DNA of 12,175 nucleotides from an uncultured Oscillospiraceae bacterium (GTDB lineage Bacteria; Bacillota; Clostridia; Oscillospirales; Acutalibacteraceae): NCBI GenBank assembly GCA_900554775.1, contig USIK01000019.1:1-12175 (forward strand), written 5' to 3'. The translations under genes were made by a program, and so were the position numbers. The notes beneath the pieces were generated by a model, which was not told where the DNA came from, did no database searches, and worked only from the letters and a program-made list of their open reading frames with translations. This document shows positions 1-7,197 of this stretch, in pieces. Within the stretch, counting starts at the first letter, position 1. Each line of letters opens with the position of its first letter.

Positions 1-678
1 TGCCTGCATGTTAAGGTTAGATTTTGCCTTAATCGCCACTTCATTTACATTCACGTTTAATTTTCCTGCAGAACTTGAAACAGCAACGCCTTTTTGGCTT
101 TCAACTACCAAAGAATCCTTCCCAGCTGTTAAAGAAATTTTTTTGTTGGCTTTCAGGGCTATTTCACCGTTTTTAAAATTCACCGTGAAAGAAGTCTTCC
201 CTGATTTTTCTTTTATTTCTGCGAGTTCTTTATCGTCATCCACCAAGACTGAATGGCCTTTCTTTGTGGTCAGCGTAACTTTGGCTTTGTCTTTTTTATT
301 GTCAATTTGAATAGTCATTCCACTGGGGAATTTAATCATCATTATTTCATTTTTTTCATTCACTGCAAGCGGAGGTTTATTCACATTGTTATAAACCGTT
401 CCTAGAATCACAGGGTCGTTTATTTTCCCGTCAAGAAACCCCACAATAACTTCGTCATTAACGTGCGGGACAAAAACCGTTCCGCTATCTTTGTTTGCAA
501 AAGTCGTTGTAACACTAGCATAAGGGAGCTCCAAAGTTTCATCCGTCAAAACAACTTTAACCCTGTTTAATTTGTTCGGGTCTTTAATTTCTTTAACAAC
601 TCCCCTTCTAAGGCCAATTATCTTGTTGTTAAGCGAAGCCGAAGAGCTTGCCGAAGAATTAATAAACATACCGCTCAT
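1..678 (-). CDS. VgrG/gpV-like baseplate spike protein (3' end outside window)
   Basis: Central spike of a contractile injection system: an OB-fold collar followed by a trimeric beta-stalk that caps the tube and pierces the target envelope. The reading frame is open for 226 codons and runs off the window at position 1 without a stop. It starts at an ATG preceded by an AGAGGTG SD, 15 bp after the hub gene. Residues about 20-105 look like a gp5/VgrG OB-fold, with the hallmark segment PHVNDEVIVGFLDG (71-84) and then DPVILGTVYNNVNKPP (88-103). From about residue 110 on, short alternating strands (KVTLTTKKG, GEIALKANKKISLTAG, KLNVNVNEVAIKAKS) fit the beginning of a beta-prism stalk. Hub and spike are separate genes here, whereas VgrG of type VI secretion fuses them. 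Domain identity is read from motifs; the tip (PAAR or metal site) cannot be seen. Confidence 0.9.
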   Translation of the reverse strand, partial: MSGMFINSSASSSASLNNKIIGLRRGVVKEIKDPNKLNRVKVVLTDETLELPYASVTTTFANKDSGTVFVPHVNDEVIVGFLDGKINDPVILGTVYNNVNKPPLAVNEKNEIMMIKFPSGMTIQIDNKKDKAKVTLTTKKGHSVLVDDDKELAEIKEKSGKTSFTVNFKNGEIALKANKKISLTAGKDSLVVESQKGVAVSSSAGKLNVNVNEVAIKAKSNLNMQA

Positions 679-693
679 ATTTTCACCTCTTTG

Positions 694-1959
694 CTAAAAT
701 AAACTCTTTACAAATTTCTTAGCTGAATCAATTTGAGTTGTTTTCGCTTGCTTTTGGGGTTCAAATCTGTTTGCTTTCATTTTAATTTCAGTATTATAAA
801 CACGGTTTTGGAAGTCGCAGCAATGCCTGATGCCCGAAACAACATAGCTGCCATCTATAGGGCTGCTAAAACCTGAAACCGAAACTATTTTGCCAAGCTC
901 AACATTCGGGTAACCCATGATTTTGGCTTTGAGCTCAAGCAGATTCATCTCTCTTTTGTTGTAAATTGCCTGCGCGCAAAACTTTGCTTCGTCAACCGTG
1001 CTTAGAGTATTATCAACGATTTTTATTTTGTTTACCTTTCCATCTAAGTTATTTGTAAGCTCAAAAAATTTCTTTCCGCCCTTGTTACTGCCGATATTTT
1101 GGCTTCCTGATTGATCATTTGATTCTCCAGTAATTAATTTTCGGTAATCTTTTTTATCAATGCCTACAACCTCAACTTTTCTTGGAATACCCCACATGTT
1201 TGCCGAAAGTTTAATGCTTTTAACCATCTGGTCAGGTTTGAGAACAAACGAATTAGATTTTCCAAGGCCTAAAACATTCACGAAATTTAGCTTTTTGGGG
1301 TTAGCACTCATGAAAAACATTGAACCGGTAATTCCTGCAATTCTGCACAAAAATTCATAATCACTTTCGTTTTGTTGATAAAGGTCTGCTTTGATTTTTT
1401 TCTCTTCTTTGATTCTAATGTTCTTTGAGCCTACTTTGCTTAGATAGTTTCTGCAAATTTTTTGAACAACCGCAGAGTATTTATGGTCACCTTTGAAAAG
1501 CTGCGTCCTGCGGCTTGTCATCATCCACATTTTTGCATCCATGCCCTGAATCGTCATGATTGCCTGCTGCTTGCTGTTAACTTCTAATTCAAAAGAAGAA
1601 ACAAATCCGCTAAAAACCTGCGTTACATCTTGCTGCTTTTTATCAGGGCCATATTTGTATCCCAGCGAAACCATAAATTCAGCGCCAACCTTTATTTCCG
1701 CAAAATCACTCGGGAGTTCGAAGTTATATTTTTCCTTGCCCTTTGAAGTTTTTGAAGTTATAGGCTTATCAATAAACCTGAGCACATCATAGCAAGTGCT
1801 AGCCTCGCACCCAACCGAAGAAATAACCTCAACACTGTCCATTCCGATTATATTCGAGCCCCATTCTCTTCCGTTTATTGTGAACTTGCCAAAAGGAATA
1901 GAATGAAGATGCTTTTTAGAATATTCCTCGAATTTATTTCCTGCTCCGGCAATTCCCAA
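694..1959 (-). CDS. gp27/gpD-like baseplate hub protein
   Basis: Baseplate hub of the contractile particle; in this family it forms a trimeric ring joining the inner tube to the spike. It is 421 residues from the preferred start and ends in TAG. The strongest signature is NESDYEFLCRIAGITG (residues 197-212), matching the (E)SD-x-x-F-L-x-R-x-A-x-x-x-G motif of phage late control protein D and the VgrG N-terminal half. A second is VFSGFVSSFELE (115-126), the 'VF.G.V' strand. A longer reading from GTG at 1968 would put the start inside the SD (AGAGGGTG). TTG at 1957-1959 leaves a normal spacing and is preferred. The spike gene follows 15 bp downstream, as in phage gpD-gpV and VgrG organisation. 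The C-terminus is Lys/Gln-rich. Confidence 0.88.
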   Translation of the reverse strand: MGIAGAGNKFEEYSKKHLHSIPFGKFTINGREWGSNIIGMDSVEVISSVGCEASTCYDVLRFIDKPITSKTSKGKEKYNFELPSDFAEIKVGAEFMVSLGYKYGPDKKQQDVTQVFSGFVSSFELEVNSKQQAIMTIQGMDAKMWMMTSRRTQLFKGDHKYSAVVQKICRNYLSKVGSKNIRIKEEKKIKADLYQQNESDYEFLCRIAGITGSMFFMSANPKKLNFVNVLGLGKSNSFVLKPDQMVKSIKLSANMWGIPRKVEVVGIDKKDYRKLITGESNDQSGSQNIGSNKGGKKFFELTNNLDGKVNKIKIVDNTLSTVDEAKFCAQAIYNKREMNLLELKAKIMGYPNVELGKIVSVSGFSSPIDGSYVVSGIRHCCDFQNRVYNTEIKMKANRFEPQKQAKTTQIDSAKKFVKSLF

Positions 1960-1981
1960 CGTGATCACCCTCTTTCAAAAT

Positions 1982-4372
1982 CTAAAATACGCCGTTTCTC
2001 CTTCTGTCCATCATCATTTGGCTTTCAACTTTATCCATTATGATCTCCGAAATATTTTCAATATTTATATCTTTAATGTAAGATTCAATCAAATCCACAA
2101 TTTCCTTTTTGCCCATGGTTCTTTCCCTAATTTTTCTTTCAACGGCCTTTGCATCCATTACCTCCGGCCTCAAAACTTCATTTCTTTTCTCGATGACAAT
2201 GTCTTTTGGCCTTGCCTGTTCTATTTCTTTGGGCTTTTCTGTTTCGGGCTCCTGCTTCTTTTCAGCCTTTGCCGCATTTTTATAAACGATATATGATTTA
2301 TCACTCAAAAAACGATTCTTTTCAAAAACTTCGTTTGTTTGTGGCCTGTCGTTTCTAAAAACCACGTCAAGCGACTTTTTAGTAACCGCAGGATTGACCG
2401 AAACCTTACCTATCTTAGAATCTATTATAGTACTAAGCAACGAAAATACTAGCGGTGTTTTTGTTAAATTTATGTTCTTTGTATTTTTTATTATCTTTTC
2501 TTCTATTAAATTCTTTTGAACCTGAGTTATCTTCGAAACATTTTTCTTTGAAATTTTGCTTTCGGTTTTGCTTGTTACTTCTTCGATTAACTTCTGCGCT
2601 TCGGAGCTTAAATTAATATTTTTAAGGTAAACTTTTTCAGAAGCAAGCTTAGTAACCTGGGAAAGGTCTTTTGTTATATTTATTTTCTCTAAATTGTCTT
2701 TTCTAAGATCAAGAAGCTTCGTCAAGCTAACAAACTCGCTGAATTGCTTGTGGTTAGCCGATGTTAGCTGTTTTTTGCTGCTTCTTTCAATTGTTTTATT
2801 ATTTTCAATTTTGTTTTCTATTTTATGTTCCACAAATTCGCGGAGCTTTTCGTTTGTGGAGTTAAGGTTTATCTGCTTTAAATGATATTTATCAAAATGC
2901 TCTTTTTCAGTTAAAGCGAAGTTTTCGTTTACTTTTTGCCTTTCGCTATGCTTTTTATTTATCTTTTGAGCCAAAACATTGTGTTTGCTCACTTCTTTAA
3001 CCGAATCCTCGCTCAGGTTAATCACCTTGTGCCTGAGGTAGGTTTTGTCATAAATTCTTTCGTTTAAATTACTTTTTATCTGGCTTTCAAAAACTTTATT
3101 TATGAAGCTACTATGCCTTGTTGATTTCTTTTGAATATAATCTTGGAAGAAGTTTTCGCTGATGTTTTCAAACTTGCTAACGAGCTGGCGGCCCGAAACC
3201 ATTTTGATTATATTCTTTTGAATTTTGTTCCTTGTGTTAAGGTCGATTGCGCTTACTGACTTGACTAAATAATTTTTATCGTAAGTAACCGTTGCTAATT
3301 TCTGGAGCTTTTTAACATCGGTTTGGATTCTTCTTATTTCATTTTGGTGCTTCGAAGTGAAGTAATCATAGCGCTCATAGTTCCTTGCTAAATTTTCTTT
3401 TAGCTCGTTTATATTCGTTTTTACAAGAATTTTGTTAACGAGCTCTTCCTGAGTAGGCGCAAGCTTCGTTATGTTCTTGCTTACGAACTTTTTAGTAAAC
3501 GAGCGGGCTTTTTTGAGCACTTCGGATTCAATTAAATCCGTTTGAATTTTAACAAGCGGCATTAAAAGCTTTGAGCTTTTGACCAAAGTGGTTTTAACTT
3601 CTTCAAAAGGAATCTCAAGCTCTTTCGAGCGTTTTATGAGAAGCTTTTTAACCGCAGGATTTTCAATTAATTTGGTGTAAAATTCTTCGCTAACCTTTTG
3701 CTTTTCAGGGTTGGTTTCTTGCTCGCTTTCGGGTGCTTCCTGCGTCTGCACAGATTTTCTGTAAACGAATTTATTAGAAACCGTTTTGAAAAGCTTTTCC
3801 TCACGGGTTGTTTCGCCCGAAAGCTTTAAATACCTAGATGCGTTTTTTATTAAAGATGTTTTTACAGGCTCTTTCGAGTCTTTTCCAGGCTGAGCCTTAG
3901 TTTCACCGATTGCTAATTTTTTTTTTGAGCTTTCAAGAAAAGACTTTAAAATGTCTGTTAAAGTGTCTTCATCGAAATTGTTGCTTGAAATTACTTCAAG
4001 GTTTTTTATTTGATTATTAGTGAGTTTGTGGCTCACTCTGAGCATTTCGCTTTTAAGCTGCTTTAAAATGTTTTCTCTTAAAACGGTGTTATTTTGAACA
4101 ATAACATTTTGGTCGCTTTGAGAAGCCCTGAGCTGCAAAAGAAGATCTATTATAGTTTGAAATAAATCTAAATTTGATTCCGGCGATTTTGGAATATTAT
4201 AAACAAGATTACTCGCTGCGCCGTAAGGCTGAGGCTCATCAACAATTGTTGCTATTTTGTTTCTTTCGAAAAATTTGCTGCAAAAATTGTTATTGTATTT
4301 TAAAGTAACCAAACCGGAAGAAGACTTAACATTCGTTAAAGGCTCCTTTTTCTTTAAATCCTTCTTATTCAT
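1982..4372 (-). CDS. Large charged, repetitive helical CIS protein (tape-measure or baseplate candidate)
   Basis: A 796-residue Lys/Glu/Asn-rich protein with no visible signal peptide or membrane segment. ATG start with SD AAGGTGGTG. I recognise no catalytic motif. It is predicted to be mostly helical. A degenerate motif of the form (Y/F)DK-x-Y-L-x-x-x-(I)NL followed by a charged helix recurs at about residues 364-385, 441-461, 493-514 and 578-599, with weaker copies near 295-315 and 627-646. A low-complexity Lys/Glu/Pro linker spans about 700-735. The C-terminus (about 755-796) is a compact helical unit ending DKVESQMMMDRRRNGVF, which looks like a docking segment. It lies between the chaperone/tube module and the hub/spike, the position of the tape measure in phage tails. 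In eCIS this slot often holds LysM-type baseplate proteins, but no LysM motif is evident. It could be a tape measure, an inner baseplate protein or a cargo-associated protein; I cannot decide. Confidence 0.6.
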   Translation of the reverse strand: MNKKDLKKKEPLTNVKSSSGLVTLKYNNNFCSKFFERNKIATIVDEPQPYGAASNLVYNIPKSPESNLDLFQTIIDLLLQLRASQSDQNVIVQNNTVLRENILKQLKSEMLRVSHKLTNNQIKNLEVISSNNFDEDTLTDILKSFLESSKKKLAIGETKAQPGKDSKEPVKTSLIKNASRYLKLSGETTREEKLFKTVSNKFVYRKSVQTQEAPESEQETNPEKQKVSEEFYTKLIENPAVKKLLIKRSKELEIPFEEVKTTLVKSSKLLMPLVKIQTDLIESEVLKKARSFTKKFVSKNITKLAPTQEELVNKILVKTNINELKENLARNYERYDYFTSKHQNEIRRIQTDVKKLQKLATVTYDKNYLVKSVSAIDLNTRNKIQKNIIKMVSGRQLVSKFENISENFFQDYIQKKSTRHSSFINKVFESQIKSNLNERIYDKTYLRHKVINLSEDSVKEVSKHNVLAQKINKKHSERQKVNENFALTEKEHFDKYHLKQINLNSTNEKLREFVEHKIENKIENNKTIERSSKKQLTSANHKQFSEFVSLTKLLDLRKDNLEKINITKDLSQVTKLASEKVYLKNINLSSEAQKLIEEVTSKTESKISKKNVSKITQVQKNLIEEKIIKNTKNINLTKTPLVFSLLSTIIDSKIGKVSVNPAVTKKSLDVVFRNDRPQTNEVFEKNRFLSDKSYIVYKNAAKAEKKQEPETEKPKEIEQARPKDIVIEKRNEVLRPEVMDAKAVERKIRERTMGKKEIVDLIESYIKDINIENISEIIMDKVESQMMMDRRRNGVF

Positions 4373-4412
4373 CGGTTCACCACCTTAAAACACACTAACA
4401 ATTCTAATTTTT

Positions 4413-5057
4413 TTATTTATTTTCGCAAAGTTTAAGCTTCGCAAAAGATTTTTTAATCCTCAAGCTAAGGTCATTTATTTCTTTTTTTACTTTCGCCCCG
4501 GAGGCCTTCAGGCTTTTAATTCTCGCCTTCAATTTCCCGGGTTCTTCTTTGCCTGCGCTTTTTAAATGGCTGTCAATTTTAAACTTTGAATCGTCGCAAA
4601 CCGTCTCTGCGATCAAGTTTTCATAAATTTTATTTTTTTCATTTAAAATTTCATTTAAAATTCTTATTTCTCTTTTCAAAGCTTGAATTTCAATGCTTTT
4701 GGCAAGGTTATGCGCTGCTTGCTTTTCTTGCTCACTTTTGTTTTCAGCCGCAAGCCTTATTTCACTTGCGCGCTCAAGCTCTTTTTTCGTGATATTGCTT
4801 ATAGAGCTTTTTTCTTCTTCAAGCTTCTCCTTTTTCATCTGAAGTTCTAAATCTCTGCGCCTTTCAAGCTCTTCAAGAGTGAATATTTTGGGAGCAGAAA
4901 GCCTCACTAAATTTTCCTCGGCAGTTTTAATTTCTTCGTTTGCTAAAGAAATATCCTCATCAATTTTCTCTAAAGAAGAATCTTTAAGTTCAATTTCTTT
5001 TTCAGTTTGCTCGATTAAAAGCTTCAGCTTTTTTATTCTTTCGCTTTTGGTTTCCAA
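4413..5057 (-). CDS. Coiled-coil protein of the CIS operon, function unknown
   Basis: A 214-residue protein, almost entirely predicted coiled coil. Heptad-like Leu/Ile spacing with Glu/Lys runs extends through about residues 1-145 (for example LIEQTEKEIELKDSSLEKID), and a second helical segment lies at about 165-210. Start is TTG with SD AAGGTG seven bases upstream; no ATG fits the frame as well. No enzymatic motif, signal peptide or membrane segment is visible. It sits 29 bp after the second tube protein, whose C-terminus is also a coiled coil, and 40 bp before the 796-residue helical protein, so a structural or assembly role in the same subcomplex is reasonable inference. I do not recognise the family. 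Confidence 0.6.
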   Translation of the reverse strand: METKSERIKKLKLLIEQTEKEIELKDSSLEKIDEDISLANEEIKTAEENLVRLSAPKIFTLEELERRRDLELQMKKEKLEEEKSSISNITKKELERASEIRLAAENKSEQEKQAAHNLAKSIEIQALKREIRILNEILNEKNKIYENLIAETVCDDSKFKIDSHLKSAGKEEPGKLKARIKSLKASGAKVKKEINDLSLRIKKSFAKLKLCENK

Positions 5058-5086
5058 ATTATTTCACCTTCTCGAACCTTTTAAAT

Positions 5087-5884
5087 TTAGTTTTCGTTTT
5101 CAAGCTTTTCAAGCTCTTCTTTTTGCCTTTGCAGCTCTTCTTGTTTTCTTTGCTTTTCTTCTTGTTCTTTTTTCTTTTTTTCTTCCAGCTCTTCTTGCCT
5201 TTTCCTAGCCTTTTCAATCAATTCGCTATTCTTTTTGCGCTGTTCTTCAACGTTGCTTGTGCTATGAGAATCTTCCGGGTTTATGATGTCTGATACAGCA
5301 TCAACGCCGGCACTTAAAAAGTTTTGCACAATTCCCATTTGAAGAGGGCAACGCTCAAGGCCCGTGTGCGCAATGGTAATTTCTTCGCACCAAATATCAG
5401 AAGAGCTTGCGTCTAGATCCTCAGCCTTCCACGAGACCATTCCAAGAGAAAGAAAAACATAAAGAGCGCTGAGCTTGCCATCTCGGTTGTAAACTTGAAC
5501 AGAGCCAAGCGCAGGGCCAACTTCAAGAGATGTCCGAGCATCTATGGATGCTTCTGCGAGCATAGCTGCTTTTCGAGCTATATTATTTTTCATATGAGAA
5601 GTTGAAAGCCACTTTGCAGTTCTGGCTACAGCGTTTGAATTGTGAAGAAGCATTCCGCGCCTAAAAGTTAAAGTGGGGTTGTCAGTCGATGGAGCACTCA
5701 CCATAATTTGGTGGTCATTAACTCCGCCTTCAGAAATATATTCAACTCTTTTGTTTATTTCCAGGCCGGAAACAGATTGAAACCCAAAGACAAACTCATT
5801 TAGAGTAACTAAAAAATTAAATTTAGTTATGAGTTTATCTATGGAAGAAACCTTAAGCGACTGTAGCGACTGTGGAAAATTCAT
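5087..5884 (-). CDS. Second gp19-family tube protein (probable tube initiator, Afp5/Pvc5-like) with coiled-coil C-terminus
   Basis: Tail-tube-fold protein likely to form the first tube layer on the hub. Residues about 22-185 follow the gp19-family pattern: FNFLVTLNEFVFGFQSVSGLE (22-42), the EYISEGGVNDH loop (48-58), LTFRRGML (72-79), and the terminal strand WCEEITIAHTGLERCP (165-180), which corresponds to the 'ESLTLAHEGIKR' strand of the main tube protein in this operon. Most gp19-family proteins end soon after this strand. Here about 85 residues follow, and from about 213 to 265 they form a Glu/Lys/Gln/Arg coiled coil with almost no hydrophobic residues except leucines. The gene has an ATG start with a strong AAGGGGGT SD. 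Initiator rather than main tube is inferred from its position next to the baseplate genes and from a separate canonical tube gene upstream. The extension is unusual. Confidence 0.82.
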   Translation of the reverse strand: MNFPQSLQSLKVSSIDKLITKFNFLVTLNEFVFGFQSVSGLEINKRVEYISEGGVNDHQIMVSAPSTDNPTLTFRRGMLLHNSNAVARTAKWLSTSHMKNNIARKAAMLAEASIDARTSLEVGPALGSVQVYNRDGKLSALYVFLSLGMVSWKAEDLDASSSDIWCEEITIAHTGLERCPLQMGIVQNFLSAGVDAVSDIINPEDSHSTSNVEEQRKKNSELIEKARKRQEELEEKKKKEQEEKQRKQEELQRQKEELEKLENEN

Positions 5885-5945
5885 TATTTATCAACCCCCT
5901 TACATACTTTTGCAAAATAAAATCCCACATAAGAAAAAGCATATT

Positions 5946-6143
5946 TTATATTTCGAATATATTCTTCTTTCCGTTCGTTTCGGTATTCATTTTTTGGTTT
6001 ATCCTTGAAGCTTCGGAGCAAAACCGTATTCTTTCTTTATGCGGCAGCTCCATTATTTCGCTCCTGGACCAATGAAAGTAATAAGCCAAAAAAGCTATTT
6101 CTTCATAAAGCACATCCGCAGGATAGCTTTTTAGGCTTCCGTG
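5946..6143 (-). CDS. -1 frame extension of the tail assembly chaperone (gpT/gpE'-like; DUF6760-like core)
   Basis: A 65-codon reading frame plus TAA stop, in the -1 frame relative to the upstream 124-residue gene and joined to it at the T6 run. It reads HGSLKS, then the core YPADVLYEEIAFLAYYFHW, then SRSEIMELPHKERIRFCSE and ASRINQKMN, with a short Lys/Asn tail. The core resembles small CIS and phage proteins (DUF6760-like, Afp6/Pvc6-sized) and has the 'FHW' feature of P2 E'-type tail chaperone extensions; this similarity is from memory, not a search. In this frame the nearest upstream stop is TAA at 6158-6160. No ATG, GTG or TTG lies between that stop and the core, and the first GTG falls inside the core. 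Independent translation is therefore unlikely. The expected product is a 186-residue fusion (121 + 65). It is separated by 61 bp from the next gene. Confidence 0.8.
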   Translation of the reverse strand, partial: HGSLKSYPADVLYEEIAFLAYYFHWSRSEIMELPHKERIRFCSEASRINQKMNTETNGKKNIFEI

Positions 6144-6149
6144 AAAAAA
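6083..6149 (-). promoter_or_regulatory. Programmed -1 ribosomal frameshift signal (slippery heptamer + stem-loop)
   Basis: Read on the minus strand, the zero-frame codons CCU UUU UUC contain the heptamer U UUU UUC at 6149-6143, a classic X XXY YYZ slip site. Four bases (ACGG) later comes a stem whose arms are 6138-6123 and 6098-6083: AAGCC, one U-U mismatch, then AAAAAGCUAU paired with its complement, 15 pairs in all, with a 24-nt loop. The zero-frame stop UAA (6133-6131) lies inside the 5' arm. An SD-like AAGGUGG about 7 nt upstream of the heptamer could stimulate slipping, as in dnaX. Loop bases AUGAA could also pair with UUCAU just after the stem, a possible pseudoknot of low certainty. 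Confidence 0.75.
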
Positions 6150-6505
6150 GGCACTTCCACCTTAAACGAATGCGAGCATTTCGGGCAAACCACTTTCATG
6201 GTTGGCGCTTCAACGGCGTTGATTTTTTGATATAAATCTTGAAGATACGCCATATCAGCCGTGAATAAACTTTCTATTACATGGGCGTCAACTTTTTTAA
6301 GTTTTCCAAGCTTTAAAATAACTCTTTCAAGAAGCAAAATGCTAAGGTATCCTGGGTTCATTTTGACTCTCGGGTCGTTAAGAGGAATTATTTCATCTGC
6401 AGCATTTGCAAGCCTCATAACGCCGTGCCTGTGAACCTCGCCATTTTTGTCAACATATCCTTTTGGTAAATCGAATTCAAACTCAGTTGTAAAACTGTTA
6501 GCCAT
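6131..6505 (-). CDS. Tail assembly chaperone, zero-frame product (gpG-like)
   Basis: A 124-residue protein directly after the tube gene, the position of the tail assembly chaperone in contractile and long tails. It contains a short beta-rich start (FTTEFEFDLPKGY), the segment HRHGVMRLANAADEIIPL (25-42), a helical middle (about 53-97), and near the C-terminus CPKCSHSF (107-114). The CPKC motif could be half of a zinc ribbon, but only one Cys pair is present. ATG start; the SD is an AAAGAGTG purine tract. The last codons hold the slip site (Pro119-Phe120-Phe121), so two products are expected: this one ending TEA, and a longer fusion. Family resemblance to 'phage tail assembly protein' entries of eCIS clusters is likely. 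The chaperone role rests on synteny and the frameshift architecture. Confidence 0.75.
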   Translation of the reverse strand: MANSFTTEFEFDLPKGYVDKNGEVHRHGVMRLANAADEIIPLNDPRVKMNPGYLSILLLERVILKLGKLKKVDAHVIESLFTADMAYLQDLYQKINAVEAPTMKVVCPKCSHSFKVEVPFFTEA

Positions 6506-6569
6506 CTAAAAATCACTCTTTCTCAAAATCACTTTGTTTAATAAGTACTTTACATTTAATATTCAGCAG

Positions 6570-6605
6570 TTGCCCGAGAAGGCGTTTTTTGGCGTTCTCA
6601 GGCAA
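6570..6605 (-). promoter_or_regulatory. Intergenic RNA hairpin between tube and chaperone genes
   Basis: In the 116-bp gap after the tube gene, the transcript can form an 11-bp stem (UUGCCUGAGAA paired with UUCUCGGGCAA, one G-U pair). The 14-nt loop contains the direct repeat CGCC-AAAAAA-CGCC. No U-tract follows on the minus strand, so it does not look like an intrinsic terminator. It may protect the 3' end of the abundant sheath-tube message or separate its expression from downstream genes; this is inference. Confidence 0.5.
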
Positions 6606-6621
6606 ACTTTAAGATTTATAA

Positions 6622-7140
6622 CTATGCTGTAGCAACAGTTGTATCTCTCTTTATTCCTTCGTGAGCAAGCGTCAAGGATTCAACAAGGATTGAAGAATCT
6701 TCGGCGTTAAGGTCACCGGATCTGTAAGAAGTCGGCCATGCGTTAATGACTGTCCAGCTAGCCGTTGGTGTTCCAGCGTTATCATAGATAGTAATAACTG
6801 CATTTACCGGTGTGAAATTTTGACCTTCCAAATAATCATTAAAGAAGTTGTAAAGAATCGGGTTTGAATACAAGCCTTTTTCAAGGGTTATTTCATCGTA
6901 GTTAACGAGACCCGGAACTTTTCTTTTTGTTAAATAACCGAATCCACCTTCACGATATTCGATTGAATCTATCGTTGAAGAAAAACCGGTAACACTTTTA
7001 AATGATGAGGTTCCAAGACCTTCAAACGTAGCCGTGAATCTGAAACCCCTTAAAGGTGCTTGAAGCTTAACCGAACTGGTTGACAACACTTCAGTACCAA
7101 GCTCTTGGATTCCGGTTGTTGCGTTGCTGTCATTTGCCAT
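6622..7140 (-). CDS. Inner tail tube protein (T4 gp19 family)
   Basis: A 172-residue main inner-tube subunit of the contractile particle. Its hexameric rings stack inside the sheath. Motifs are canonical: APLRGFRFTATFEGLG (28-43), FKSVTGFSSTIDSIEYREGG (47-66), the exposed loop GFGYLTKRKVPGLVNYDEIT (66-85), LEKGLYSNPILYNFFNDYLE (86-105), VITIYDNAGTPTASWTVINAWPTSY (115-139), and the terminal strand ILVESLTLAHEGIKRD (151-166). Length is normal for the family. ATG start with an AAGGGAG SD. It lies 57 bp after the sheath gene, and together these two would be the most abundant products. The first 30 residues (Ser/Thr-rich) are longer than in the shortest homologues and are probably flexible. Confidence 0.93.
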   Translation of the reverse strand: MANDSNATTGIQELGTEVLSTSSVKLQAPLRGFRFTATFEGLGTSSFKSVTGFSSTIDSIEYREGGFGYLTKRKVPGLVNYDEITLEKGLYSNPILYNFFNDYLEGQNFTPVNAVITIYDNAGTPTASWTVINAWPTSYRSGDLNAEDSSILVESLTLAHEGIKRDTTVATA

Positions 7141-7197
7141 TTAAAATCATTCTCCCTTCGTTAATTCATTTTCATTTTTAAAGCCAAGGCCTAACTA

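Noticed and set aside
8..310. Plus-strand open frame opposite the spike gene
   Set aside because: It is the complement of a well-supported VgrG-like coding region, has no SD and gives low-complexity Phe/Ser-rich protein, as do the other plus-strand frames in the window.
1982..4372. Motif repeats in the 796-residue protein as a DNA-level tandem repeat
   Set aside because: The units are spaced unevenly (about 77, 52 and 85 residues) and share little nucleotide identity, so this is degenerate protein-level repetition only.
6083..6138. Inverted repeat read as an intrinsic terminator of the chaperone gene
   Set aside because: The stem is AU-rich with a 24-nt loop, the U-run is inside the stem rather than after it, and coding-quality sequence continues through it in the -1 frame.
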